Source of the DNA: an uncultured Opitutia bacterium
GTDB lineage: Bacteria > Verrucomicrobiota > Verrucomicrobiia > Opitutales > UBA953
NCBI GenBank assembly: GCA_903855995.1
Contig: CAIOAN010000012.1
Coordinates: forward strand, 124,001-188,000
Direction: 5' to 3'
Length of the DNA: 64,000 bases
Shown: positions 9,344 to 17,972 of the stretch, piece after piece
How the letters are laid out: each line of letters opens with the position of its first letter
How positions within the stretch are numbered: position 1 is the stretch's first letter
Notes under the pieces: generated by a model
Databases searched by the model: none
What the model saw: the letters and a program-made list of their open reading frames with translations, nothing else
What the model was told of the DNA's origin: nothing
Translations under genes and position numbers: made by a program

Positions 9344-10222
9344 CTAAGCCAGCGCTCGTGCGAGCGCCTCCATCAGGCGGGCCCTTACGGGTTCCGCCTT
9401 TTTTGTGAGCGCACGCTGCGCGGCTTCGTACTCCGCGCGCCCCTCGGGCGTTTCAATCCGGATGGGCGCCAGCCCCACCGCAGAAAAATCATAAGGGCTC
9501 GCGCGCATGTCGACAGCCCGAGCCTCGGCGGCGAGCTCCAGCGCATCGGCAGCCAGCTCGGCCTCCACCCACGGCTGCGCTTTCATCGTCCACTTATAGA
9601 GATCCATCGTGACATGCACGCACCCGGGCTGCTCGTTGGCGATCCGCCCATCGAGCGTCGGGGAAAGTTTATTCAAGGGCTTGGCGTCGGGCGTGAAGAA
9701 GCGGAAAGCATCGTAATGCGTGCAACGCACCGGCATCGCCCGGACGACCGCATCCGTGCCCTCGACCCCCAGTCGCAACGGCCACTCGCTGTGTCGGCGT
9801 TCGGCGGCGCGCCCGTAGACCATCGCCCATTCATGCAGGCCGAAGCAGCCGAGGAAAGCGGGCCGCAGCGCGACGGCGCGGCATAATTCCAAACTGAAAC
9901 GCAGGCGACCCGCGGCGGCCGCATCAGGCGGCCGCAACCGGGTCAGCCCATCCGGCCCGGTTCCAAAACGGGAATCAGCGAGCAGCTCCTCGGCCTCGGC
10001 CAGCGCCACGCCGGCGCCCGGCGACCAGCGGGTACGCGCGCTGAGGCGAAAAGGATAATAGGTGAAGAGGAAATCCTCCACGGGGTCCTTCTCGCCGCGC
10101 AGCGCGCGTGCTCGGCGATCCTCCACCATCGCGGCCACGCGGGCTTGGTGCGCGGACTGGCGGGCACGCCACTCGGCCGCCGCAAGGACGGTCTCTCCGC
10201 GACTGGCGGCGGTCTCACTCAC
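9344..10222 (-). CDS. Conserved protein of the family often labelled 3-methyladenine DNA glycosylase
   Basis: 292 residues. Recognisable conserved blocks are EWRARQSAHQARV near the N-terminus, PVEDFLFTYYPFR, CFGLHEWAMVYG, RCTHYDAFRFFTPDAKPLN, QPGCVHVTMDLYKW, DMRASPYDFSAVGLAPIRIETPEGR and a final QRALTKKAEPVR. From memory this family is called 3-methyladenine DNA glycosylase in many actinobacterial genomes, but I see no AlkA, Tag or AAG signature, so the name should not be trusted as a function. The invariant His, Cys and Asp residues would suit a metal site. The start overlaps the stop of the upstream gamma-carbonic-anhydrase gene (ATGA). Confidence 0.7.
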   Translation of the reverse strand: MSETAASRGETVLAAAEWRARQSAHQARVAAMVEDRRARALRGEKDPVEDFLFTYYPFRLSARTRWSPGAGVALAEAEELLADSRFGTGPDGLTRLRPPDAAAAGRLRFSLELCRAVALRPAFLGCFGLHEWAMVYGRAAERRHSEWPLRLGVEGTDAVVRAMPVRCTHYDAFRFFTPDAKPLNKLSPTLDGRIANEQPGCVHVTMDLYKWTMKAQPWVEAELAADALELAAEARAVDMRASPYDFSAVGLAPIRIETPEGRAEYEAAQRALTKKAEPVRARLMEALARALA

Positions 10223-10848
10223 TCGAAACGACGATGATGGGCGGCGACCTTCACGTACTTCTCCGCCCAGCCTGGCAGGGCCGCCATCTCCGCGATGCTC
10301 AGTGGGCGGACGACCTTAGCCGGCGACCCCATGACAAGAGAACCAGCGGGGATCTGCGTCCCCTTCGTGACGAGGGAGTTGGCCCCGACGATGCAACGGG
10401 CGCCGATGACAGCCCCGTCGAGGATTGTCGCATGCATCCCGATTAGGCATTCATCACCAATCGTGCAGGCGTGGATCATCGCAAGATGTCCGACCGTGAC
10501 ACGGACGCCGACCACCGCCGGCATCCCATCGGCCACATGGACCACGGCGCCGTCTTGAATGTTCGAACCCTCCCCCACTGAGATCGGGGCGATGTCACCG
10601 CGTAGGACCGCACACGGCCAGACGCTAGCCTTGGGGCCAATGGTGACGTTCCCGATGACGACCGCCCTGGCGTGAACGAAGGCCGTGGCATGCACGCTGG
10701 GCACCTTGGAAAGATTGCGGGTCAGCTCCTTCGAGAGGGCTTCATCCGCATCCGTGGGCTCTCCGAACTGGCCGGCTTGGTGGAAAGGGTTCACAGCCCA
10801 ACCTTTAAGCAGTCGCCCCCGACAGGGAAGACCGAACCCCTCGACCAC
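10219..10848 (-). CDS. Gamma-carbonic anhydrase family protein (left-handed beta-helix)
   Basis: 209 residues as drawn, about 30 longer than usual at the N-terminus, so the true start may lie downstream; the beta-helix begins near VPSVHATAFVHARAVVIGNV. Hexapeptide repeats run through the chain. The presumptive metal histidines are in AVVHVADG and in GHLAMIHACTIGDECLIGMHA, giving the usual three-His layout. Family members are Zn/Fe carbonic anhydrases or acetyl/acyltransferase-like scaffold proteins; activity here is not proven. It is cotranscribed with the downstream gene (4-base ATGA overlap). Confidence 0.88.
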   Translation of the reverse strand: MVEGFGLPCRGRLLKGWAVNPFHQAGQFGEPTDADEALSKELTRNLSKVPSVHATAFVHARAVVIGNVTIGPKASVWPCAVLRGDIAPISVGEGSNIQDGAVVHVADGMPAVVGVRVTVGHLAMIHACTIGDECLIGMHATILDGAVIGARCIVGANSLVTKGTQIPAGSLVMGSPAKVVRPLSIAEMAALPGWAEKYVKVAAHHRRFE

Positions 10849-10862
10849 CCATCTTTTAGCCC

Positions 10863-10952
10863 ATTTTAACCCTAAAAACCCCTACCCCTCGACCAGCGCC
10901 TACCCCCGCACCTTTCTCTAATCCCTACCCCCACCCCTAAACACCCTACAAT
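10863..10952. other. C-rich, CCCTA-like stretch upstream of rplU
   Basis: The + strand carries irregular runs such as ACCCCTACCCCT and CCCTACCCCCACCCCTAAACACCC over about 90 bases between the gamma-carbonic-anhydrase gene and rplU. The opposite strand is therefore G-rich with four or more GGG runs, which could form a G-quadruplex. No confident -35/-10 is visible. It lies in the intergenic region that must hold promoters for both divergent transcripts. Confidence 0.5.
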
Positions 10953-11002
10953 TCCCCTTGCCAACGCCCCTTCACTCCGTTTGCTCCGACCTTCCGACAG
11001 CC

Positions 11003-11317
11003 ATGAAGGCCACATTTATCACCTCCGGTCGCCAGTTCACCGTCAAGCAAGGCGACATCCTCATCGTTAACCAGTACCCTGGTAAGAACGAAGGGGACAT
11101 CCTCACCTTTGACCAGGTCCTCCTCGTGGGCGAAGGCGTTGCCGCCAAGATCGGCACCCCGACCGTCCCCGGCGCCACCGTCACCGCCAAGATCCTTGAG
11201 AACAAGCGCGGTGACAAGATCGACATCTTCAAGCACCGCCGCCGCAAAGGTTACTACCGCCGCCGTGGCCACCGCCAAGAGCTGTCGGTGATCAAGGTCG
11301 AGACGATTTCTGCTTAA
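11003..11317 (+). CDS. rplU: 50S ribosomal protein L21
   Basis: 104 residues, the normal L21 length. Typical blocks are ATFITSGRQFTVKQGDIL, VLLVGEGVAAKIGTPTVPGA and the signature KIDIFKHRRRKGYYRRRGHRQ. The open frame extends 15 codons further upstream, but the ATG at 11003 gives the canonical N-terminus. It is followed 19 bases later by rpmA, the conserved L21-L27 pair. Confidence 0.97.
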   Translation: MKATFITSGRQFTVKQGDILIVNQYPGKNEGDILTFDQVLLVGEGVAAKIGTPTVPGATVTAKILENKRGDKIDIFKHRRRKGYYRRRGHRQELSVIKVETISA

Positions 11318-11336
11318 CCCTTAACGTTCAACCACC

Positions 11337-11606
11337 ATGGCAACAAAGAAAGGCGGCGGGACTTCCTCCAACGGCCGCGATTCCACCTCCAAGCGCCTCG
11401 GCGTTAAACTCTACGGCGGCGAATTCGCCACCGCAGGTTCGATCATCATCCGCCAGCGCGGTACCCGCATGAATGCAGGCCGCAATGTCGGCATGGGTCG
11501 CGACCACACCCTCTTCGCCAAGGCCGACGGCCTCGTGAAGTGGGATGCCGAGCACCGCAAGGTGGAGATCGTTCCGACGACCTCCACGGCCTGCTCCATC
11601 AAGTAA
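11337..11606 (+). CDS. rpmA: 50S ribosomal protein L27
   Basis: 89 residues. The N-terminus [21 protein letters not shown] and the [23 protein letters not shown] block are diagnostic for L27, whose N-terminal tail reaches the peptidyl-transferase centre. No cleavable N-terminal extension of the Firmicutes type is present. The usual downstream partner obgE is not visible; an intrinsic terminator follows directly. Confidence 0.97.
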   Translation: MATKKGGGTSSNGRDSTSKRLGVKLYGGEFATAGSIIIRQRGTRMNAGRNVGMGRDHTLFAKADGLVKWDAEHRKVEIVPTTSTACSIK

Positions 11607-11629
11607 GCCCCCCAAGGCTAACGCCCCGA

Positions 11630-11660
11630 GAAGCCGACCATCAGGTCGGCTTCTTTGTTT
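11630..11660 (+). terminator. Intrinsic terminator of rplU-rpmA
   Basis: A 10-bp stem (GAAGCCGACC / GGTCGGCTTC) with the 4-base loop ATCA is followed by TTTGTTT, about 24 bases after the rpmA stop. A second small hairpin without a T-tract (CCCGGAGC-AAAAG-GCTCCGGG) lies at about 11689-11711. Confidence 0.88.
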
Positions 11661-11735
11661 GGCGGACCACACGCCGACACCTCCCTCCCCCGGAGCAAAA
11701 GGCTCCGGGTCGCATGGCGGCCCTGCGCCCGGAAT

Positions 11736-12011
11736 CTAAGCCGTACGGTTCCGGATGATTTCCAGCGTCGACTGGAAAATGGATCGGGTGGAATCGGCAT
11801 ACACGGGGTCGTGTACGACGTAATCACAGACGCACTCGATGGCCCGGCGATGAACCCCGCGCACACGGCGAAGCGTGCGCAGCTCGACCGCGAGCAACTG
11901 GAGTCTCTCCAAAGACATGAGCGTGGTGTCTGCTTCGGCTTCCTCACGAAAGCCGTATTCCGGATCTTCATCCATCTCCCGGTTAGAGGTGATGTTCTGA
12001 TTTTGGTGCAT
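11736..12011 (-). CDS. Small hypothetical protein
   Basis: 91 residues from the ATG at 12011; an upstream in-frame start at 12092 would add 27 residues with no protein-like features, and a later Met at 11975 is also possible. The sequence is acidic at the start (REMDEDPEYGFREEAEAD), then helical and basic (SLERLQLLAVELRTLRRVRGVHRRAIE) with two adjacent cysteine positions (ECVCDY). No family recognised. It lies alone between the rpmA terminator and the MATE gene. Confidence 0.5.
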   Translation of the reverse strand: MHQNQNITSNREMDEDPEYGFREEAEADTTLMSLERLQLLAVELRTLRRVRGVHRRAIECVCDYVVHDPVYADSTRSIFQSTLEIIRNRTA

Positions 12012-12104
12012 TGGGGTGCCCCGGAATCCTAAGCCCGCCCACTGCCCTGAAAAGGCTGGTGATGTTAAGATTCGTACACTCGGCCGTGCCAACCAGGTGA
12101 CGCC

Positions 12105-13469
12105 TCAGGCGTCGACCCCGGCCTGCGCAGCGCGGCGAAATTTCCAAGTCATGGCCACAGCGACGAGCACGAGCCCGCTCGCCAAAGAGATCCAGATGCC
12201 GACCGCACCCAAGCCCCAGACGCCGACAGGCAATCCGCCGATACGGAAGCCCGCGGGGAAAGCCAAGGCCAGGGCCAACGGCAGGCAGAATAGCCAGTAG
12301 ACGGTGAAGACGCTCCAGGACGCCCAGGCGGCGCAGTTCACGGAACGCAGGAGATAGGCGGCGACGACCTGTACGCCATCAAAGGGCGCCCAGACGGCGG
12401 CGAAGATAAGTAGGGTCGAGGCGAGCATCGCGGTCTCGGTGCCGGCGACCCCATAGGTCTGCATCAATAAAGGCCGTAGCAGCACCATCGCGAGACCGTA
12501 GACGGTCATAATCAGCCCGCCCAGTATCAGCGCCCCGAGCCCGATGGCCTGCACCTTGCGTGGATCCTTGGCCCCATAAGCTTCACCCACCCGGATGCCG
12601 GCAGCGATGCCGAGACCGAGCGGCAGCATGAAGGCGGCGGAAGCCGTACTGATGGCAACCTGGTGCGCAGCCTGGGCGGTGGCGTTGATCCAGCCAGCCA
12701 TGACGGGGACAATGGCGAAGATACCGACTTCGCTGAGGCTATGCAGCCCCGCCGGCCAGCCGGTCTTCATAAGGCGACGGAACACGGCGAACTGCAGGCC
12801 ATCGGCCCAGCGGACTTCACCGCGGCCCGGCGTGAACCAGAGCCCGATGAGCATGACGAAGCGGGCGACGAGCGTGGCCCAACCGGCACCCGCGAGGCCC
12901 AGCGCCGGAAAACCCCAGTGACCGAACATCCACAACCAATTGAAGAAAATATTAGCGAGGATGCCGGCGCTCAGCCACGCGAGCGAGATCCACGGCTGGT
13001 GCTGCGAATCACGATGCCCGCGCAACGCATGGAAAGCCAGCCCGGGCACCATCGCCCAAGACATGAGGATGAAGAACTCCTGCGTCTCGGCGGTCACGGC
13101 CGGCGACGAACCGAGCAGCGGAATGAAGCGCGCCGCCCCATGCGAAAGAATCGCCGCGGCGATGCTGAGCGCGATGGCCAAGGTCATGCCGTGACGCAGG
13201 ATCGCGGGCGAGGACTCCTCGACGCCCGCTCCGTTGTCCTGCGACTGATACACGGCGATGGCGCCGACGACCCCGATGCCGAAGACGTAGGGAATATAAT
13301 TAAGGTTCGAGGCCAGGGCTGACGCCGCCAGGGCGGTTTCGCCGAGATGACCCGCCATCGCGACGTCGACCACGAACATCAGCCCGTAACCAAGCATCCC
13401 GAGCATGATCGGAATCGCCAGCTTGAGCGTAGGGCCGATTTCAGAACGGATGGTGGACGGTGTTTCCAA
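12105..13469 (-). CDS. MATE family multidrug/cation antiporter
   Basis: 454 residues of strongly hydrophobic sequence consistent with twelve transmembrane helices, with MATE features in the first helices (KLAIPIMLGMLGYGLMFVVDVAMAGHLGETALAASALA) and the repeat of that layout in the second half. MATE proteins export cationic drugs or metabolites using Na+ or H+. It starts 36 bases after the stop of the propeller gene on the same strand, so it may be the last gene of that exported-oxidoreductase operon. The substrate cannot be told. Confidence 0.9.
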   Translation of the reverse strand: METPSTIRSEIGPTLKLAIPIMLGMLGYGLMFVVDVAMAGHLGETALAASALASNLNYIPYVFGIGVVGAIAVYQSQDNGAGVEESSPAILRHGMTLAIALSIAAAILSHGAARFIPLLGSSPAVTAETQEFFILMSWAMVPGLAFHALRGHRDSQHQPWISLAWLSAGILANIFFNWLWMFGHWGFPALGLAGAGWATLVARFVMLIGLWFTPGRGEVRWADGLQFAVFRRLMKTGWPAGLHSLSEVGIFAIVPVMAGWINATAQAAHQVAISTASAAFMLPLGLGIAAGIRVGEAYGAKDPRKVQAIGLGALILGGLIMTVYGLAMVLLRPLLMQTYGVAGTETAMLASTLLIFAAVWAPFDGVQVVAAYLLRSVNCAAWASWSVFTVYWLFCLPLALALAFPAGFRIGGLPVGVWGLGAVGIWISLASGLVLVAVAMTWKFRRAAQAGVDA

Positions 13470-13505
13470 GCCCCCAAGAGGAAAGGATAACCCCTCCGTT
13501 GCGAG

Positions 13506-14987
13506 TCAGTTCTTCGGGATGCGGTTGAGCGTATAATACGCATCCGCATGGTCAAGGGATTCGCCGGCCGCCGAGCGGAGACCGTCGGCATGCAGCTCGT
13601 GGATGTAAAGTTCCCGACGTCCATCGACCTTGAGGCGCACCCTGAGGCCGTCCGAGGCGACCTTGGCCGAGATGATGCTGTTCGGGGCCGACTGGATCTC
13701 GTCGCTGCCATACGCGCCCGAGTAAAAGAGCGTGTAGTTGGTCATGCGATAGGAGGCGATGTCCGCGGCGCGGGCGACGTCGACGGGCTTGGTGAAGACG
13801 AGTTCGAAGCCATCGGGCCTGGCCTTCATCTCCTTGATGGCGAATGGCACGGTGCCGTTATAGCGGAGGCGCTGCAGGCCGTACGCCTTGGTGCCGAGCG
13901 AGGACCAACCGCGACTGGTCATGCCAACCATGAGCGAGCCGTCCGGAGCAAAGCGAAGCCGCACGATGCCCGAGGCGAAGCCGCCGACGAACGGGAAGCA
14001 GGCGCCTTGATATTCCCCCTCGACCTTTTCCATGAAGACGCGGCTGATCTTGGCGTCGGTGAATTCGGCGACGAACATCTGTCCGTCGAACGGTCCAAAC
14101 TTGCCGCCGGCGTCGCAGGTGGCGAGATCAGTCCCGCTACGGCCCATCTTATTATAAGGCATCCAGATCGCCGGCGCCCGCATCTCGGGCAGGGCCTTCA
14201 GCGCATCCGGGTAAGGAATCTTCGACGGCACCGGGGCGGAGAGATGCACCGGCGATTCGGGCAGCTTCTCGGAGGCGATACCTTCAGGATTCAGGAAGAA
14301 CGCGCCTTTGCGCAGATGATAGATCGGCGTGGTCGGGATCCAGGTACCCTGCTGATCGACGCAGAAAATGTCCCCGGCGAGGTTCGTGCCGAGGCCGCAA
14401 GGCGAGCGCATGCCGGCCACCATGGGGATGAACTTGCCGTCCTGACCGATGATGCCGCCCCAGCCGCGCCATGGCGCTTTATTGTCGGCGTGATCACCCA
14501 TGTCCACGTTGAGCGTGACCCAAAGATTGCCCTGCCCATCACGCTTAGGGCCGTAGGCGTAGCCATGGTAGGCACCCGAGACATTCCAGCCGCTGCCAGC
14601 AGTCAGGTATTCGTTGGCCACGCCAGCCCCCGTCGTGTCCCGCAGGCGGGTCATCTCGGTGCGTTGTGTGACGAGCAGGTCCTTGCCGTCGCTGAGGAGG
14701 CCGAGCGGCTCATGCAACCCCGAGGCGAAAAGTTTGAAGGTCGCCTTGTTCGGCTGGGCGGCGAGCACACCGTCGACGATCCAGACTTCGCCCTTGCGAA
14801 TTGCGACGGCGAGTTTGCCGTCGGCGGTCCAATCCATGCCGCTGACTTCCAGCGCCAAGCCGGCGCCTGGTTTCCAATCCTTGGCGCGCGTATCGGCCGC
14901 AGTGCTCGCGGTCAGGATGTCGGCGATGTCATAAGACGCCGCGGAAAGCGCTGCGGCGGCGACGACGGCGAGGAGGAGGGCTTTCAT
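13506..14987 (-). CDS. Exported beta-propeller (sorbosone-dehydrogenase-like) protein, module A
   Basis: 493 residues with a signal peptide (about residues 1-18). The rest reads as a six-bladed propeller of the glucose/sorbosone dehydrogenase or PVC membrane-bound dehydrogenase type: SGMDWTADGKLAVAIRKGEVWIVDG, LHEPLGLL, AYHGYAYGPKRDGQGNLWVTLN, MRSPCGLGTNLAGDIFCVDQQG, and a SRGWSSLGTKAYGLQRLRY block before a C-terminal Ig-like region. It is homologous along its length to the protein at 28832-30337. It overlaps the upstream cytochrome stop by four bases (ATGA), so the two are very probably partners. No haem motif of its own; cofactor and substrate unknown. Confidence 0.85.
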   Translation of the reverse strand: MKALLLAVVAAAALSAASYDIADILTASTAADTRAKDWKPGAGLALEVSGMDWTADGKLAVAIRKGEVWIVDGVLAAQPNKATFKLFASGLHEPLGLLSDGKDLLVTQRTEMTRLRDTTGAGVANEYLTAGSGWNVSGAYHGYAYGPKRDGQGNLWVTLNVDMGDHADNKAPWRGWGGIIGQDGKFIPMVAGMRSPCGLGTNLAGDIFCVDQQGTWIPTTPIYHLRKGAFFLNPEGIASEKLPESPVHLSAPVPSKIPYPDALKALPEMRAPAIWMPYNKMGRSGTDLATCDAGGKFGPFDGQMFVAEFTDAKISRVFMEKVEGEYQGACFPFVGGFASGIVRLRFAPDGSLMVGMTSRGWSSLGTKAYGLQRLRYNGTVPFAIKEMKARPDGFELVFTKPVDVARAADIASYRMTNYTLFYSGAYGSDEIQSAPNSIISAKVASDGLRVRLKVDGRRELYIHELHADGLRSAAGESLDHADAYYTLNRIPKN

Positions 14988-17047
14988 TTCCAGAGATAGG
15001 TGAAGACGCGACGGCCCGGCGCGGAGGATTCTTTGACATCCAAGATCAGCCCTTCGGGGTGGGTGAACATCGGGGTAAAATCAGGCGTGGGCGCCCAGGT
15101 GATCGTGCGGCGCAGGCCGTTCTCGATGCCTTCGAAGGTTTCCGCGAGCTTCACACCGCTGAGTTCATACAGGAAAGTTGGCGTACCCTGCGCGTCTAGG
15201 CGATAGCCGAGGAAACGCCCGTCCGTCACTTTCGGCCAGGTGAGGATCTTTTCTCCCGGAGGTTTTTCGAAAATCGGAAAGCGAGAGAACCATGTCGTGT
15301 AGGCGTCGAAGAACCGACCCTTCCAGATCAGCGCCGGGCCGCCGTGCTCGCCGTCGTAGGCCAGGTGCACGCCCGTCGGGAAACCGACGAGAAGTGCGCG
15401 GACTCCGACGCCTTCGACAAAGCTGCGCTGCACGACGGGCCGCTCCGTGGGGACGATTTCATATTCTCCGTTTCGGTTCTGCGGAAAACCTTCGGGCTCG
15501 CCGTTGGCGCTTTCAACGAACTTGAAGATCGAGGCGATCTGCCTGTCGGGGTCGCCGCCAAGAATCGATGGATTGAAGGACTTCCCGGCTGGCCAGAACG
15601 ACGGCATCAACGTGCCCGGGCGATAGGCCGCCGGGTTGACGAGATACGCACGCAGCCAGCCTTCCTGCAGGCGGGCGGCGATGTTGCTGAGGTCGGGCCC
15701 CTGGATGCCGAGCGACGGACGATCGCCCCAGCGGTGACAGGTGATGCAGCCCGCCCCACCCTGCGTGCCCATGAGCTTCCGCCCGGCGGTGTCATCGCCG
15801 CCTTCGAATTTCATCGCCGGCCGCGCATCGGCGACGCCGAGTAATTTTTCGAGATTCGCCGTCGCCGCCCCGAAGAGCGGCATCTTCACCTGCAGGTAAG
15901 GCCGCACGCGGTTTTCACCGGCGAGCACCTTGGCGAGCCACTCGGGACGGAGTTTGCCGCCGACACCCGTGAGAGGCGGCGGATAGCGACCCGTGTCGCC
16001 GAGATTATGGTCGCCCTGGAAATAAGGTTTACGGCCGGCATCGGGTCCGCCCTGACCGTCGCGCTCATGGCAGGCGACGCAGTTCAACGCCTGCAGCGTG
16101 AGGTCGGCCGCAAGCTTGGGCCCAGCGGCTTCGTCTTTCTTCGCCAGAAAGAGTTTCAGCGAGGCACGTTGGGCATCAGAAAGCGCATAGCGCGGACCCT
16201 TTGTATGATCGGCATCGAGGCATCCGCCTTCGGCCTTGTTCAATGCGACTGGCGCGGCGGCCACGTCCTTGGGCAAGTCGTGGCAAGCGGCGCAACGAGC
16301 AGCGATGACGGCTTTGCGGCCGGCCGCCACCTGTTTCGCATCAAGCGTCACCTGATCGATGGCCACATCCAGCCGCCCATCGCTACCTTGAAACTCAAGA
16401 AGGTAGCCGGCGATGTCGATGGAATCCTGTTTCTCCATCAGGATCTTCGGCATGCGCCCGTCGAGGCGGACCTTCAGCGGATCGAAGATGAAACTGCTGA
16501 GGCTATCGAGGCTGTACTTCGCCTTCAGGTCGGCGAGGCCGATGCTACGGTACGTGAAATCCGTAGCCTTCGGCACGCCGTCGGGCGGGACGAAATTTTT
16601 GCCCGGAGCATGGCAGGCGACGCAACCGAGCGAATTGAATAGTTCGCCACCGCGCCCGCCGTTCACGTGCATGATCTTGGCGGCGGCCTTGATTGCGGAC
16701 TTAGATTTTAGCGTGGCAAGGTAATGTTCGATCGCGATAAGCGTCGGTTCGTCGGCCTTCGCCAACACCTGCGGCATGACTGCGCCGGGGTGCACCGTCG
16801 CGGGATCGGCAATGAACTTGCTAAGCCACTCGGAACGGACGCGCTGGGTGACGGTCGCAAGCGCCGGACCGCGCAACGTGGGCAGACCGGTCTCGCCGCC
16901 ATGGCAGTTCACGCAGCCGAGCTCGTTGTAGAGCAGGCGGCCGCCTTCAGCCGTCGGCGTCGCCGCATGGAAGCGCTCGAAGCCAGTGACGAGAGGCTCA
17001 GCACCCAGGGCGACGGCGCCGAGCAGGATGGCGCAGCGCACCATCAT
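14984..17047 (-). CDS. Exported penta-haem cytochrome c, module A
   Basis: 687 residues from the ATG that overlaps the upstream stop as ATGATGA. A signal peptide precedes five CxxCH haem sites: CVNCH, CVACH, CAACH, CVACH and CITCH, spread over the first two thirds. The last ~170 residues form a haem-free domain (RALLVGFPTGVHLAYDG, LIWKGRFFDAYTTW, GYRLDAQGTPTFLYEL) that recurs in the mono-haem protein at 30361-31938. It likely takes electrons from the propeller protein encoded immediately downstream. A six-codon longer start is possible. Confidence 0.9.
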   Translation of the reverse strand: MMVRCAILLGAVALGAEPLVTGFERFHAATPTAEGGRLLYNELGCVNCHGGETGLPTLRGPALATVTQRVRSEWLSKFIADPATVHPGAVMPQVLAKADEPTLIAIEHYLATLKSKSAIKAAAKIMHVNGGRGGELFNSLGCVACHAPGKNFVPPDGVPKATDFTYRSIGLADLKAKYSLDSLSSFIFDPLKVRLDGRMPKILMEKQDSIDIAGYLLEFQGSDGRLDVAIDQVTLDAKQVAAGRKAVIAARCAACHDLPKDVAAAPVALNKAEGGCLDADHTKGPRYALSDAQRASLKLFLAKKDEAAGPKLAADLTLQALNCVACHERDGQGGPDAGRKPYFQGDHNLGDTGRYPPPLTGVGGKLRPEWLAKVLAGENRVRPYLQVKMPLFGAATANLEKLLGVADARPAMKFEGGDDTAGRKLMGTQGGAGCITCHRWGDRPSLGIQGPDLSNIAARLQEGWLRAYLVNPAAYRPGTLMPSFWPAGKSFNPSILGGDPDRQIASIFKFVESANGEPEGFPQNRNGEYEIVPTERPVVQRSFVEGVGVRALLVGFPTGVHLAYDGEHGGPALIWKGRFFDAYTTWFSRFPIFEKPPGEKILTWPKVTDGRFLGYRLDAQGTPTFLYELSGVKLAETFEGIENGLRRTITWAPTPDFTPMFTHPEGLILDVKESSAPGRRVFTYLWK

Positions 17048-17967
17048 GCCGTCTCGCGGATGCACCTATCCACGTAGGCACGTGATTTGTTCACGGCCGC
17101 GGTGATCTCACCGACAGTCGGCAGAATCGGGATGCCCCGCGGCATGGGGTGCATGAAAATCTCGGCCACGCCCTTGAAGTGGACGTCGCGCAGCGCCTTG
17201 ACGACCAAGCGGTAGTCGAGCCCGCCACCGAAACCAGGCAGCTGCTGCATCTCGATCTCCTTGCTGGCCTTCTTGAATTCGCCTTCGGAGAACTCTTGGA
17301 AATAGATAAACGGGAGGTTCTTACCACCGGCATAGCGGATCAGGTCAGGAATCTGGTCGCGCCACTCGTGCAGGTGGTGCGAAGCGAAGGCGAGGCCGAG
17401 ATTCGGCGAAGTGTTCAGGTCGGCGAACGCCTTGATCGAGTCGGGGTGGTGCAGGATTTGATTGATGTGATTCTCGACCGCGATGGTAAGGCCGAGTTCG
17501 GCGGCCTTGGCGACGTGCGGCTTCATGTCCTCGAGGAATTTCTTGATCGCGGCCTTGGCTTCGGCGCCCTGCGGATTCTTCGCCGCGACACATCCGCAGA
17601 TGACGAGATCGCCGCCATGCTTCTTTACCCAGGCCATCTCTTCCTGGAGCTTGAAGGGCCCGAGCGGGTAGCGGGTGCTGGAACCGACGCGCACGCCGTG
17701 CTTCTTCAGCAGGGCCGCGAAGGCTTCCTCGCCAAGCGCTGTCGCCTGCTCGCGCTGGTCGCCGTGCACCTTGCACCAGATGTCGATCGACTCGGCACCC
17801 ACCTTGGCGACTTCGGGGAGGATGACGTCGAGCGGCATCGTGCCATACAGCGCGGATGAGAGCGTCTGCCGGATCTTGAAATCATCCTTCGTCTGGGCCT
17901 GGGCCGACAGCGCCGCGAAAGCCGCGGCGGCTGGGACGGTGCGCAGGAAATCGCGGCGGGAAAGCAT
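17044..17967 (-). CDS. Tat-exported TIM-barrel sugar-phosphate isomerase/epimerase-like protein
   Basis: 307 residues from the ATG that begins MLSRRDFLRTVPAAAAFAALSAQA, a twin-arginine signal; the longer open frame adds 15 unlikely residues. The mature part is an AP-endonuclease-2-type TIM barrel: SIDIWCKVHG, GVRVGSSTRYPLG, LTIAVENHINQILHHPDSIKAF, LGLAFASHHLHEW and IYFQEFSEGEF, with Glu/His positions suitable for a divalent metal site. Relatives isomerise sugars or act on 3-keto-glycosides. It is the second gene of the four- or five-gene operon facing the XylR-like regulator. Confidence 0.85.
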   Translation of the reverse strand: MLSRRDFLRTVPAAAAFAALSAQAQTKDDFKIRQTLSSALYGTMPLDVILPEVAKVGAESIDIWCKVHGDQREQATALGEEAFAALLKKHGVRVGSSTRYPLGPFKLQEEMAWVKKHGGDLVICGCVAAKNPQGAEAKAAIKKFLEDMKPHVAKAAELGLTIAVENHINQILHHPDSIKAFADLNTSPNLGLAFASHHLHEWRDQIPDLIRYAGGKNLPFIYFQEFSEGEFKKASKEIEMQQLPGFGGGLDYRLVVKALRDVHFKGVAEIFMHPMPRGIPILPTVGEITAAVNKSRAYVDRCIRETA

Positions 17968-17972
17968 GGCGA

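Noticed and set aside
11661-11735. Possible small RNA gene after the rpmA terminator
   Set aside because: One CCCGGAGC hairpin is visible, but no promoter, T-tract or tRNA-like fold.
13548-14999. 483-codon + strand open frame opposite propeller A
   Set aside because: Antisense shadow of a well-supported exported protein; no domain recognisable.
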